Positions 42,701 to 53,564 are shown, counted from the stretch's first letter. The stretch is 64,000 bases of DNA from Coptis chinensis (GCA_015680905.1 CM027378.1:81001501-81065500), one strand, 5' to 3'. Notes: generated from the sequence alone by a model not told the origin. A program made the numbers and translations.

Positions 42701-44217
42701 TAGCATATGACATCATCAGTCATAAAAACTTATTTCCAAAACTTGAGGCGTGGAGAGTTCTAAAAGGGTGCGGTAAATTTGTTTACGTATTATTGAACTT
42801 TATTGCATATATTATTTCAAAGAACGGAGGAATATCTTGTTTCATGTATTATTGTTTACGCGTTATTAATTAGATTGATGTCTAAATGTCATAGCGTCGT
42901 ATATCATAAGAGACTGAAACATCACATAGTAGTTAATACACGTACACATGTATATATAGAAAGGTCTTAGCCTAAAGCCAAGCCTGCTAATAGCCCTAGA
43001 CCTATCATAATAGACCTAATCTTAGCCAAGTCAAAGGTCAAATTGGGTCAACTGGTCAAAGTCAACCCTGGTCAACAATCAAAGTCAACCTGCCACGGGT
43101 CAACAGTAGTCAACCTGCCGAAGGGTCAATCTGACTAAAAACCCAAAGACTAAGGCCCAAAGGGTTTAGTCTTTCTCAGTCCCAATCTAAAATAACTTAA
43201 GCCCACAAATGAAGTAGAAAAAGAAAACACTCAAGCCCACATAACTAATATTGGCCCAAGCCCAACAACAAAAAAAAAGAATTTCACTGTCATCTTCTTC
43301 CTCACTTCACCAGCGCCTCTACCACCACAGCACCCAAGTTTCGGTCACCACTCCTCATCTCCTTAACCCCACGGTTTCATTCCTAGTCAAAAACCCTACC
43401 TTTCTATACAATAAAATTCCAATTCCCTCGCCCTTCAAAAATAGCGATATTGACGCCATTAATGGTTGTTCAAAACTTCACAACGCTCATACAACAATTC
43501 CACCACTACCAATCATTCCATGGCAACCCACACAACCCATATAGATCATCTCATTACCACAAAACACTTCCAACCACCAACAAAATCCTAAGACCAACAG
43601 TAGCAATAAAACCAAACCCTGGTAATAGAAATTCTATGCGAGTCAAATTAAACAATGAATTAGGTATTTACTAATACACATACTCATCATCATCACAGTA
43701 TAACAATCAGGAAAAATAAGATTTTCGTCAGAATTTTATATAACTGCAGTACTTCAAAATTTTATCTAACAACCAGCACCATTGACTACAGAGAACATAC
43801 TCAATACTACCCAAAGTGAGGAACCATGTTTATGCCTTACCACAGTGAGGCTTTAGTTCGCATGAATGGCAATTAAATCCTTTTTATCAAATCAACATTT
43901 TTATCACAACTTCCCAATATATTAAATAAGAAAATCACTAACAGATATGATCAGCAAAAATTTAAAAGGACATGTTCAGACTACTCACTCGTGATACGCT
44001 CCTGCTACCCGCTGATATCAGCTATCAGAAAAACCTTTCTTTTCATCTCTCAGTAAAACTTTTTTTTTTCTGTGTATAACTCTCTGTGTTCCCAAAAATT
44101 CTACGTGAGAATCTCCTTTTTATTTTCAAACCCCCCTAAAAACAAGGAAAGAAGGTTTATCTCTTAACCCTATTGGGTTTCCTATCCTTACTAATATCTA
44201 TCCTATTTTGTTTTACC

Positions 44218-44256
<39 letters not shown>
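44218..44256 (+). repeat. (TAT)n microsatellite
   Basis: Thirteen triplets in a row, about 36 bp from the right end of the solo LTR. Confidence 0.9.
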
Positions 44257-44257
<1 letters not shown>

Positions 44258-44292
44258 CTAGAAAAAATAAAAGAAAAAGATGGGGTGTTATA

Positions 44293-44988
44293 AAACCAGT
44301 CTCTTCTCTTGCTCAAACTGGAGAAATTAAGCAAATACGATTGGGGAATGTCTTCATGATGCTATTGAATATAGAAGTGTGGTCGGTGCTCTTCAGTACC
44401 TCACAATCACACGTCCTGATATTTCGTATGCCGTGAATCAAGTATGCCAGTTCATGTACCAACCAATTACAACTCATTGGACTGCAGTCACGTGCATTCT
44501 GAGATACTTAAAGCATACCCATGATCACGACCTTTTCTACTGGCCTGGTTCTTTGAAACTAGAAGCTTATTCTGATGTGGATTATGCCGGTAATCCGGTT
44601 GATTGTCATTCCACTGGAGGCTACTGCATATACCTTGGATACAATTCCATTTCTTGGAGTGCTATGAAACACCGCACTATATCTCCCTCAAGCACTGAGG
44701 CAGAGTATCGATAGTTGGCATATACAGCAGCCGAAATCTCTTGGTTGCACACTTTGTTTAGAGATTTAAGAGTGCCTTTGTCAACGCCTCTCATTTGGTG
44801 TGACAATATCAGCTCTATTTCTTTAGCTTCCAATCCAGTGTTTCACTCCAAGATGAAGCACTTGGAAGTTGATTACCATTATGTTCGAGACAAAGTGGTT
44901 TGCAAGGAGCTTAATGCTCGCTATATTAGCACCGTCGACCAAGTGGCAGATGTTTTCACAAAAAGCTTATCATCATCACGTTTTAAAT
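44293..44988 (+). pseudogene. Copia reverse transcriptase end and RNase H
   Basis: Continues from 41358 with KPVSSLAQTGEI. After a frameshift near 44370 it gives VVGALQYLTITRPDISYAVN, LEAYSDVDYAGNPVDCHSTG and SPSSTEAEYR, then a TAG, then LIWCDNISSISLASNPVFHS and ARYISTVDQVADVFTKSL. This is Copia RNase H with its D (YSDVDYAG), E (TEAEYR) and D (WCDN) residues. Confidence 0.85.
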
Positions 44989-45027
44989 AGTTAGCACACA
45001 AGCTTATGCTGCGTACTCGCCCCATCA

Positions 45028-45040
45028 GCTTGAGGGGGAG
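45028..45040 (+). other. Polypurine tract of the Copia element
   Basis: CTTGAGGGGGAG directly precedes the 3' LTR, the expected plus-strand primer. Confidence 0.85.
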
Positions 45041-45270
45041 TGATAGCTTAACCGAATCTTACTTTCCTCATATCAAGGAACAGATAGGAGCTGAGACTTC
45101 ATAACCTTCTCTCCTGAAATATCTCTCAATCTTACTTGTAATTTAAATGTACTTTTATCTTGTAATTCCCAAGTATCGGGAAGAGACTTATCATGTACAG
45201 TTTATAAATATAACATGGAACACCACTAAAAACCCAAATGGTTTGAAACCATCTTTCGTATAAACCTTTA
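45041..45270 (+). repeat. Copia 3' LTR
   Basis: 230 bp, TGATAGCTTAACC ... TAAACCTTTA. It lacks the MITE of the 5' LTR and so shows the empty insertion site. Confidence 0.85.
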
Positions 45271-45524
45271 CCTATGTGGTAGTACTATAACCCTTAAAAT
45301 TGAATATAGAGAAACATGACAAAACTTTGCAGCCATTTCAAAACTGTGAAACTCTTACCAATATCACATATTTTTGGAAGGAATTTGGAGGCAGAAACAC
45401 GTATCAACACTTGAAAACTATGCTATTCTACTTCAAAAACCTCTCTATTCTAGTCAAATGTAATTTCCATGGACAAATCTTTAGAGAAACAAGAACAAGC
45501 TTCAGCTAATATAATTAAGATATG

Positions 45525-46064
45525 TGTAAAGGAGCATTTTAGTATTCTTTCACATACAAGATCAGGTGGAGAAAAGGGATTGATTATTGGACAAACCGAG
45601 TTCGTTCTATGAGCGAACTGCCTACATATCTTTCTCTCGATTCTGGGGGGAGAGAAGAATCAGGTCTGACGTAGTTCATATGGGAGGTATTTATAGATGG
45701 TGAAAGTGAATCTTAACCCAACATGTGTAAAGATCAACACAAATGTAGGGTGGAGATTGAGAAGGCGTGTGAGAACTGTGTAGGTAGGCATGCTGTAATG
45801 ATGGGGATTAGTAGTAGTAGTTAGTAGCTTGCGACAATGATTTGTGTAAGTACAACTTTGGTCATGATTGCTTCTAGAAGATAGGCTGAGTCATGATATA
45901 GAACGATCTGCGTAGTGATACGATATGTTCTAGAGCAATCTCGTAGCTCGTGGACGCGAGCTAGTGACGTAGGTCGGAGAAGTAAGTTAGAAGTCGGTGT
46001 GGTATTTCCACCATGCTAAGCACGTGCTTGATATTCCTGAATGAGAGTATCACTCCCTCATACA
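45525..46064 (-). repeat. 3' LTR of the Tat-type element
   Basis: On the minus strand it runs TGTATGAGGGAGTG ... CTCCTTTACA, about 540 bp, with CTATAAATACC as a likely TATA box. A purine tract CTGAGAGGGGGC directly precedes it (46065-46076). ATATG lies outside the 3' end. The other LTR is not in the window, so the ends rest on the terminal TGTA/TACA and the purine tract. Confidence 0.7.
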
Positions 46065-46583
46065 GCCCCCTCTCAGTAGGTCGTGCAGTTCATTGAGGCG
46101 ATCTACTAAGAGAACACAGTAGCGCGTGTTGAGCATGCATGAAGAGATGAATTGATGTAACTGGAAATACCCAAGGAACTATAGAGATCGATTCGTACTA
46201 TCTGGTGAACTAGTATGCGGTAATAGCTCGCACGTGTATGGCACGTGAGCAAATTTGAGCAGTTACAGAGAAAACGTGCCACCCCATTTTTTTGGGATTT
46301 GAAAAGACAGGGCAACTTGTTGGAAGCCGTGTGCGGCTAGGGCTAGGGTGTAATCATAACACTTTGGGAACTGGAGGGGCGGTTATACAAAACAACGCTG
46401 ACTATCTGAATTGCCATTTCTTGCTTCTCTTTTAAAAAAAAACTCACTACATCAAGAGTCTTCAGGTTAGTTTTCTGCCATTGTTGATCTTCTACTCTCT
46501 GCTTCATTCTTGCTTTTTGTTGTTGAGTTGTTAGGTCATTCATTTTGTTGCCTGTTGTTGGAGATGTGAGTGACAAGAGAAAG

Positions 46584-48912
46584 ATGTTTGACTCAAATGA
46601 TACACGATCTAATGAGATTTGTGAAGTTTCTATTGGTTGGGATGATGTGGAGGAAGAGAAGGAGGAGTCAGTTTGTGGTGTGAGTAAGGGTGATGATGAT
46701 GATGAGGCTAAGGGTGGGGAAGATGATGCCCGATCTGCATTTGCGGTTGCTGTAACTAGCACTTCAGGTCGCGATGAGAGATTGTCGTCCAGTGGGCTAC
46801 CGCCTAGGACTGTAGACAAACACGCTTTGAGGGCGTTCCCCTACCTGAGAAAGACTTATGGGATAACTGTAAGCGGTCTAGAGATCCACGAGCCAGGACA
46901 GGACGCACAGGTCTTTAGTGATAGGTACAATCCACCGAACTACGGGGTTATAGTCTGTGAGGGGCAGTTGAGGGCTCACATGACGATACCGTTCTCTAAA
47001 CTGGTCTGTACGTTTTTGAACTTTTGTGGCAAAGCGCCCTGTCAGTTTGTAGGTAACACGTGGCGGTTGTTCAAGGTGTTTGACTTGCTGAACGCCAGCG
47101 GTGAGTACTGGATAGGGGTCGCTGACATTATTGAGCACTTTTCAGTAAAGCAATCTCGGCCTCTTAACTTTAGTTTGCAAACACGAACTAAGAGGTCGAA
47201 ATGTCTTTGACACGATGAATAACGAAGTCTTAGGGGACAAAAGGCCGTTGCTATTAGTTGGGAACTTCTGTGCTAGAGGGTTTGGTGTGGAAAATAGGAT
47301 ATGTGACCTTACTGGTGGGTACCAGTATGCTATTTGAGTGTTACGATATTGCATCTGTTGACTTTGTATTGACACTACTATTTTGTTGTCTGTGCAAAGC
47401 TTGCTATAGAGAAGGGAACTGATCGAAAGGTGATTAAGAAGTTCGCAAGGCTAACTCGAGCGCAGAAACAGGCGAAACTTCCTGAGGTTGCGCATTTCTT
47501 TGTGAAATGGGGAGGGGCTGCGATTAGGGAGAAGAGGAGGGTTCAGAAGAAGAGGGCTTGGGGTGTGGTGATCAGTGAAGCATCTAGTGGTCCTATGATG
47601 GAAAAGCGCAAGAGGGACCTGGTGACGAGGGAAGATAAGAACCAAAGTCGTGCTGGTCTGAAGCGACCCCTTAGAGGTGCTGGTGGCTCGGGGGCTGGGG
47701 TTGAGAGGGGTTTAGAGAGCGTACCCTACGATTTGGATGATATCAGCTTTGATATACCTGAGCAAAGTCGCTTACCGAAGAGGAAGGGCAACGCACTTGA
47801 GGCCCAGTCTGCCAAGGTCGGGAGGGTAGTTGAAACTGTGTTTGGGGGCAGCTTGGGACCTGGCGGTGAAGGGCGAACTGGGGGGAGGGCGGCTCACAGT
47901 TCGAAGTCTAGGCCACTGGTTGACTTCAGTGTGTTGGGTGAAGAGACCATGGAGGTCGCTGGAGATACTTTTAGTAAGATGAAGGGGAATGCTGCTGTTA
48001 AAGAGACTGACAGAGGTCACTCCAGTGGTGGGAAAGATGAGCTGGAGCGCAATCTAATGTATGTAGATGAGACGTCTGGCAAAAAATGCTTTGTGAAGAG
48101 GTCGGATTGTAGCTACAAATCCGCACTTATAGTTGCTTGTTTGTTGGAGGGGATGACGTTGGATGGTGATAGGAAGGACTTGGATTCCAAGGAGCTGGAG
48201 TCGAACTTAAAGGGAATGGATAAGGCATGGTGCTTGGTAAGTACCTCCTGTGTTGTAATTTGTTTGCCTTGTTCTGTTTCATGTTATTGCTTGAGACTGA
48301 CGCGGTGTACTGTACTTATTGATGCAGCTTATTGATGGGTACTAAAAATTGAAAATGGCTGCGCAGTTCACTGAGATGGAAAAGACTGAGGTTGAGTCCT
48401 TGAAGGATAAGCTCTCGACTCTTCGAGAAGTGGGACAGTTTGAGAAGAAAGAACTGGACACTTTGAAGACGCAGCTCACTTCATTAACTTTGGAGAAGAC
48501 GTCAGCTGTCAACGAGTCGGTCGAGCTGAGGCATGAGGTGGACGACCTGAAGAGAAAGTTAACTGCAATGAATGCCTTTGCTGAAAGATGCAAAACTACC
48601 ACGGTGCAGGCGAAGGAGGCCTATTTTGCCATTCGTGCTGAGGTAGAGGAGCTGGAGAAAAAATACAATGAGCTGCAGGAGGAACATGAACGTGGGGCTT
48701 TGGGTGATCGTAGGAATGAAACACTCGAAGATGCTAGTAATGTTCCTGAGGTCATGCCTCCTTTTGCTACTGGTGTATTAGCTGATCCTTCGCAGGTGCC
48801 AGTCGACCTGGACGTGACCGTTACCGATGCGGCTGTGGTAACCTCCGGCGAACCTAGTCCCTCTCAATTGCTAAATGTACTTATCACTGAAAGCTTTGAT
48901 AATGTTATTTAG
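46584..48912 (+). pseudogene. Antisense ORF of the Tat element, copy 1 ('putative gypsy type transposon' protein)
   Basis: Plus-strand gene opposite to pol. The start is ATG at 46584 (MFDSNDTRSNEIC), then an acidic stretch. A block GVIVCEGQLRAHMTIPFSKL, VCTFLNFCGKAPCQFVGNTW and RLFKVFDLLN matches the PF04195-type domain. This frame stops at 47210. A second exon-like frame (about 47405-48236) starts after TGTGCAAAG and carries KKFARLTRAQKQAKLPEVAH, basic stretches (KRRVQKKR) and KKCFVKRSDCSYKSALIVAC. It ends at a GTAAGT donor at 48237. The third exon (after TGCAG at about 48326) has an early in-frame TAA and then a long coiled coil (48349-48912). Known Tat elements carry such antisense genes; their role is unknown. 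The join between frames 1 and 2 is unclear and the copy looks inactive. Confidence 0.65.
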
Positions 48913-48963
48913 AAATGGTGATTTAAGTTTGTGTTTATGTGTGGCCTTTGGCCTGAAACAATA

Positions 48964-49162
48964 GAGCTGGTTTCCTGGGGTAACCTGGGCGGTTCGCTTT
49001 AAGTATTAATTTTTGTTTGTATCGTACCTGGACGACCTGGACCTCCAGATTGTTCTGGAGAGTTTGGGAAGTGATACCCGGTAGTTAAGCGAGCTGGATT
49101 TCCTGAGTAGACTTAGCAGCTCGGTTAGTCTACGAACTGGGCTTAACTTTGGCCGACAATTC
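48964..49162 (+). ncRNA. Hairpin cluster A downstream of antisense ORF copy 1
   Basis: Three two-stem hairpins and one plain hairpin follow the stop codon at 48912. Copy 1 (48964-48995) has outer stem GAGCTG/CGGTTC and inner loop GTAA. The plain hairpin is CTCCAGA-TTGT-TCTGGAG (49043-49060). Copy 2 (49091-49122) has outer GAGCTG/CAGCTC, a one-sided GATTTC bulge and inner CTGAG-TAGA-CTTAG. Copy 3 (49134-49162) has outer GAACTG/CAATTC. The layout is shared with cluster B. Whether it acts as RNA or DNA is inference. Confidence 0.5.
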
Positions 49163-49797
49163 CCTCTTTTGCTTGTATTTGAATGCATGTCGCTTCATTT
49201 TGCTCAATTACTTGGTGCTTTGCATATGATATGTCTGATTACGCTTTGTAAATGCGTGGCTGTTGTTGCGACCTGTGGTAAGAGTAAGATAGGCTAAACG
49301 ACCTGTGAGCTTGTTTACGCGTCATGTTTGTTATTCGTTTTTAGCATTATAGGTTGCACATATCTTTAGGACGCATGAAACGTTCTAAGTTTTAGAGCAA
49401 CATGGGCTACAGTACGTGCGTGCCACGTGTAGGAATATGGGCGGTCGGGAGATATGAAATGATAGCTGCCAGGTGGCCTGATGTTTGGCGTCTCAATGCA
49501 ATTATAACGTGCCTTGGGAAGGGACATTACTTGGGCATAAGTAGAACTGTTAGTAGAAGCTCAAGGGTATTTACTCTCCTTCATCTCCAAGCTGCTGTGC
49601 TCCAAAGTTCTTGCGCGCTTATCTTTACTGATCAACTTAAGTACGTGTACTTCTTTACTTAGTTTTCTGTTGAATAAGAATGCTTTGTTATTGTGTTAGT
49701 TCAGTGATCTTTAGTTTCGTTTGTAGACTCGAGTATGGACATGTGACGTGGATATGCTGGTGGTGGTGATGAGGGGACGAGGGAAGCCTCTCCCTTT
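49163..49797 (+). other. Spacer between antisense ORF copies
   Basis: No domain recognised. An 86-codon plus-strand frame at 49402-49662 has no recognisable features. Confidence 0.4.
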
Positions 49798-49800
49798 GTG

Positions 49801-50768
49801 ATGGAGGAGATGGAGTTTAGACCCCATCCTCATGGGAACCATGGTAAGCGCAAAGCTATTGGTTATAGTTCAAAGAAAGGCAAGCGTGCCAAGGTGGAGG
49901 GGTGTGGGCGACTTGGAGGTATTGTGTTCAGGTCTCCTAGTCGAGGAGGGGATAACGACCTGAACTGGGAGGAACATGGCAACCTAGGGCGAGGTCGCAA
50001 TACTGCGGCTGGCAGTTCATCCTAGCATTCTGGTGATGTGGGGAGGGACTTCTTCTACGTTGGGAAGACGGGGAAGAAGCGCATGGTCAAGCGGTCTAAT
50101 TGCAGCTTTCATTCGGCTTCTATAGCGACTTGCCTCCTGGAAGGAATGGTACTAGATGGTGATAAAACTAAGCTGGAAGATAAAACTTTGGAAACGACCC
50201 TGAAGACCACAGACTTGGCTTGTTATTTGGTGAGCTTTTTACTTGTACTGATTTCTTGTGGTGTAAATAATGACTATTAACATTAGCGTTCTCTTTGCAG
50301 TTTTTGGCGAGGTACGATAAATTGAAGCGAGTTGTGCTGCGTCTTGATAATGTCGATGGTGGCACGGCTGAGCTGGTTAGGATACATACTGCCTGGGAAG
50401 CTGATAAGAAGAAGATGAAGGCCCTAAGGAAAAAACATCAGGACGCGCTAGAGGAGAAAACTGTGATGGTTAGTTCAATGATGGACTTGCGTGAAAAATT
50501 GGCGTCCGTGACGGAGTACGCCAAGCAGTGTCAAATTGTGGCACGCAAAGCGCAAAGGGAATATGATCGAGTTTGTGAAGATCATGGTGTGCTGGCAAAA
50601 CTGTATGTTGTACTACTGGAAAAGCAAGATCGTGAGGTTGATGATACTGCTGCACTTGTCATAGCACGCGATGCGAGTAATATTCCTTCTACCAGTACCG
50701 CTCCGATTGATAAACACGTTGTTGCTGATGCGGGAGATGATTGCTGGACTTGTCTTTGTAAGTTATGA
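49801..50768 (+). pseudogene. Antisense ORF of the Tat element, copy 2 (3' part only)
   Basis: A second, diverged copy of the 3' half of the antisense gene. A frame from ATG 49801 holds GKRKAIGYSSKKGKRAKVEG and stops at 50025. The next frame (50038 on) reads DFFYVGKTGKKRMVKRSNCS and ATCLLEGMVLDGDKTKLEDK, parallel to the copy 1 stretch KKCFVKRSDCSYKSA ... EGMTLDGDRKDL. The donor GTGAGC at 50229 and an acceptor TTTGCAG at about 50300 mirror copy 1. The last exon starts FLARYDKLKRVVL and is a coiled coil to 50768. The N-terminal domain is absent. The intron position is shared, so the duplication kept gene structure. Confidence 0.65.
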
Positions 50769-50820
50769 AAATTTGTTGGCGCTTTGTTAGTTCTCCTCTT
50801 TGTGAAAGAGTTAAACAATA

Positions 50821-51008
50821 GAATTGGTTTCTCAGGTTCGCCTGAGCAGTTCGCCTTTTTGGTACACATACATAACAAATTGGTTTCCACCAAAGTGGCA
50901 GTTCGCTTTTTGCTAAAAATTATAAGAATTCCCGATCTGGATTTCCTGGGTAGACCCAGCAGATCGGTAGATTAGTGAACTGGTTTCCTGAGTTTATCCA
51001 GGCAATTC
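50821..51008 (+). ncRNA. Hairpin cluster B downstream of antisense ORF copy 2
   Basis: Four two-stem hairpins start 53 bp after the stop codon. B1 (50821-50852) has outer GAATTG/CAGTTC and inner CTCAGG-TTCG-CCTGAG. B2 (50878-50903) has outer AATTG/CAGTT and inner CCAC-CAAA-GTGG. B3 (50934-50965) has outer GATCTG/CAGATC and inner CTGGG-TAGA-CCCAG. B4 (50977-51008) has outer GAACTG/CAATTC and inner CCTG/CAGG. All keep a GGTTTC or GGATTTC spacer on the 5' side only. Stems differ between copies yet still pair. Confidence 0.55.
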
Positions 51009-51119
51009 AGTTGATGGGGGTTTATGGAATGCATGTTGTTTATTTACGCTTGATTTCTTGTACTTATTGTGTTGCTCATGATGTATATGGCATATAGTGA
51101 TTACAAAGTTTGAGACTTA

Positions 51120-52440
51120 GCTTAGGGAAACGTTCTGCTCGTAGATAATGTTCTCAACTGTGGGTTGCCCACTAGTAAGAACTTTATGGGCTGATAAGCC
51201 TGGTAGCTCATAGGAGTGTGCTAGCTTATTATAGCGTAGGGTTCGCTGAGAGCGTTCTGTCTGAGCTAATCCTAAAGTTATAGGTAATCACTAATGAGAA
51301 TTAGAAAGCGTGTTAGCTTATGAAAGTGTATTTCTCACTGAGAGTGTTCTCACTGAGTTGATCCCAGAAGTATAGGTCCTCAACTAGTGAGAATTGGAGA
51401 GGCCATGAAGCCTGTAAGCTCGAGAGAGCGTTTTAGCTTATGAAAGCATATTGCTCACTGAGAGCGTTCTCGCTGAGTTGATCCTAGAAGTATAGGTCCT
51501 TAACTAGTGAGAAATGGAGAGGCTATGGAGCCTATAAGCTCGAGAGAGCGTGTTGCTTGCGGAGAGCGTGGTAGCTTATGAAAGCGTTCTCGCTGAGTTG
51601 ATCCTAGAAGTATAGGTCCTCAACTAGGGAGAATTGGAGAGGCTATGGAGCTTGTAATCTCGAGAGAGCGTGTTGCTCGAGAGAGCATGGTAGCTTATGA
51701 AAGCGTATTGCTCACTGAGAGCGTTCTCGCTGAGTTGATCCTAGAAGTATAGGTCCTCAACTAGTGAGAATTGGAGAGGCTATGGAACCTGTAAGCTCGA
51801 GAGAGCGTGTTGCTTGCGGAGAGCATGGTAGCTTAAGAAAGCGTATTGCTCACTGAGAGCGTTCTCGCTAAGTTGATCCTAGAAGTATAGGTCCTCAACT
51901 AGGGAGAATTGGAGAGGGCATGGAGCCTGTAAGCTCGAGATAGCGTGTTGCTCGCGGAGAGCGTGGTAGCTTATGAAAGCATATTGCTCACTGAGAGTGT
52001 TCTCGCTGAGTTGATCCTAGAAGTATAGGTCCTCAACTAGGGAGAATTGGAGAGGGCATGAAGCCTGTAAGCTCGAGAGAGCGTGTTACTCACGGAGAGC
52101 GTGGTAGCTTATGAAAGCGTATTGCTCACTGAAAGTGTTCTCGCTGAGTTGATCTTAGAAGTATAGGTCCTCAACTAGGGAGAATTGGAGAGGCTATGGA
52201 ACCTGTAAGCTCGAGAGAGCGTGTTGCTCACTGAGAGCGTGGTAGCTTATGAAAGCGCATTGCTCACTGAGAGCGTTCTCGCTGAGTTGATCCTAGAAGT
52301 ATAAGTCCTCAACTAGGGAGAATTGGAGAGGCTATAGAGCTTGTAAGCTCGAGAGAGTGTGCTGCTCATGGAGAGCGTGGTAGCGTATGAAAGCGTATGA
52401 CTCCCTGAGAGCGTTGAAACTCATGAGAGTGCTGGAAGCT
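51120..52440 (+). repeat. Tandem repeat array, 120- then 138-bp period
   Basis: The phrase ATCCTAGAAGTATAGGTCCT recurs at 51361, 51481, 51601, 51738, 51876, 52014, 52152 and 52290. Spacing is 120, 120, 137, 138, 138, 138 and 138 bp, with degraded units at both ends. Units also share GAGAGCGTTCTCGCTGAG and AGCTCGAGAGAGCGTG. The longer unit has an extra GTATTGCTCACTGAGAG-like insert. The array sits between pol and the 3' LTR of the Tat-type element, a region known to be hypervariable and to seed satellites in this lineage. Confidence 0.9.
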
Positions 52441-52571
52441 CACATATATTGATGATGATTGTGGTGTGAATGTCATGTCTTGGTGGTGAAGTAGGTTGTA
52501 ATTGTAAACATAACTAGAGTATACCTAAATTTGCAGTAAGTAAAAAACATGGAATGTACAACAATGAATTT

Positions 52572-53564
52572 TTATTGGTAAAATTTCTTTAACAAATAAG
52601 TGTTCCAAGGGCGTGGCAATGGTTTTCCTTCTTGGGTCTTGATCCAGTACGCTCCATTGCCAACAACTCGTTCCACTATGTACGGTCCTTCCCACGTTGG
52701 TGCTAGCTTGGAGTCATCTTGAGTCTTTTTCAGAACTAAATCACCAGGTTGAAAAGATCGAGGATGTACTCGCTTGTTGTAGGACTTCTTCAGGGTTTGT
52801 TGGTAAGATGCCACTCTGATGGCTGCTAGGTCGCGGCGTTCTTTCAGCAAGTCGACCTCTCTAGCTAGGACGGAGTCATTATGTCTAGACTCGATGAGTT
52901 CTGATCGAGTTGTAGTGACTATCAGTTCGGTGGGAATAATGGCTTCTGTGCCATAGCATAAGGAGAATGGTGACTTGCCTGTGTTGGAGCGAGTTGTGGT
53001 GCGATGAGCCCACAGAATGTTCTCTAACTGATTTGGCCATTGGCTCTTGTTCTTTTCAATCTTTTTCTTCAAATTTTCAAAGATTGCTTTGTTGCTGGCC
53101 TCTGCTTGGCCATTGCTTTGAGCGTACTGAGGAGTGGAGAACGCATGGACGATCTTCCATTTGGCCAGAAACTCCTTGACTGTTTTTCCCTTGAATTGGG
53201 AACCATTGTCCATCACCAATATGTGTGGTAATCCAAATCTGGTAATGATGTGAGTCCAGATGAAGTTTCTGACGTGTGATTCCCTGACATGAGCTAAATG
53301 AATTGCTTCGACCCACTTAGTAAAGTAATCAGTTGCAACTAAGACGAAGCGGAAACCGGTACTTTTTTGTACGATGAAAGGTCCCATGATGTCCATGCCC
53401 CACATGTGAAATGGCCAAGGGCTCATAGTGTTGATCAACTCGCGAGCTAGTTGGATGATGTTATGGCCAAAGGTCTGGCATTTGATGCACTTGAGGACAT
53501 ATGTTTTGGCATCAATCTGCATTCGAGGCCAAAAGTATCCTTGGGAGATCGCTTTGTGGGCCAA
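52572..53564 (-). pseudogene. Tat-type integrase, 330-codon open frame
   Basis: The longest intact pol frame in the window, minus strand. It opens with HKAISQGYFWPRMQIDAKTY and CIKCQTFG (end of the zinc-binding region) and has WGMDIMGPF with the first Asp, VMDNGSQFKGKTVKEF with the second, and GQAEASNKAIFENLKKKI with the Glu. A C-terminal part with DLVLKKTQDDSKLAPTWEGP and YIVERVVGNGAYWI (the GPY/F-type module) ends in LKKFYQ. Integrase inserts the cDNA copy into the genome. The frame itself is open, but the surrounding pol is broken. Confidence 0.85.

Larger units (their letters stand above)
41359..44292 (+). mobile_element. Long solo LTR (2.9 kb) with AAACC target repeat
   Basis: Begins TGTCACAACCCGAATTTC and ends TGGGGTGTTATA, and is flanked by a perfect AAACC (41354-41358 and 44293-44297). 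Copia coding sequence continues on both sides. Ends, length and pieces such as GGTCAACTGGTCAAAGTCAA resemble the 3.3-kb solo LTR at 23097-26420, but the two are diverged and not the same family copy. Confidence 0.8.
22215..45270 (+). mobile_element. Ty1/Copia retrotransposon, degenerate, split by four nested insertions
   Basis: The element runs from 5' LTR to 3' LTR with a methionine-tRNA type primer site, gag, integrase, reverse transcriptase and RNase H in Copia order. CTTAT at 22210-22214 and CCTAT at 45271-45275 form a target duplication with one mismatch. After removing the MITE, both LTRs are 230 bp and differ by about 14 bases counted by eye (near 6%), so the insertion is old. Frameshifts and stops are frequent. 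The protease region is deleted between the gag zinc knuckle and integrase. Confidence 0.85.

Noticed and set aside
44173..44436. Plus-strand frame with a run of Tyr
   Set aside because: The Tyr run is the translated (TAT)n microsatellite, and the frame crosses a solo LTR border.
45271..45524. A gene or LTR piece between the Copia and Tat elements
   Set aside because: Only 254 bp with a 69-codon frame and no recognisable signal; probably the original target DNA.
46343..46819. Minus-strand frame of 158 codons
   Set aside because: Shadow of the antisense gene's low-complexity acidic region on the other strand.
51120..52440. Regular repeats resembling a CRISPR array
   Set aside because: Units of 120-138 bp without unique spacers, inside a plant retrotransposon; this is a tandem repeat.
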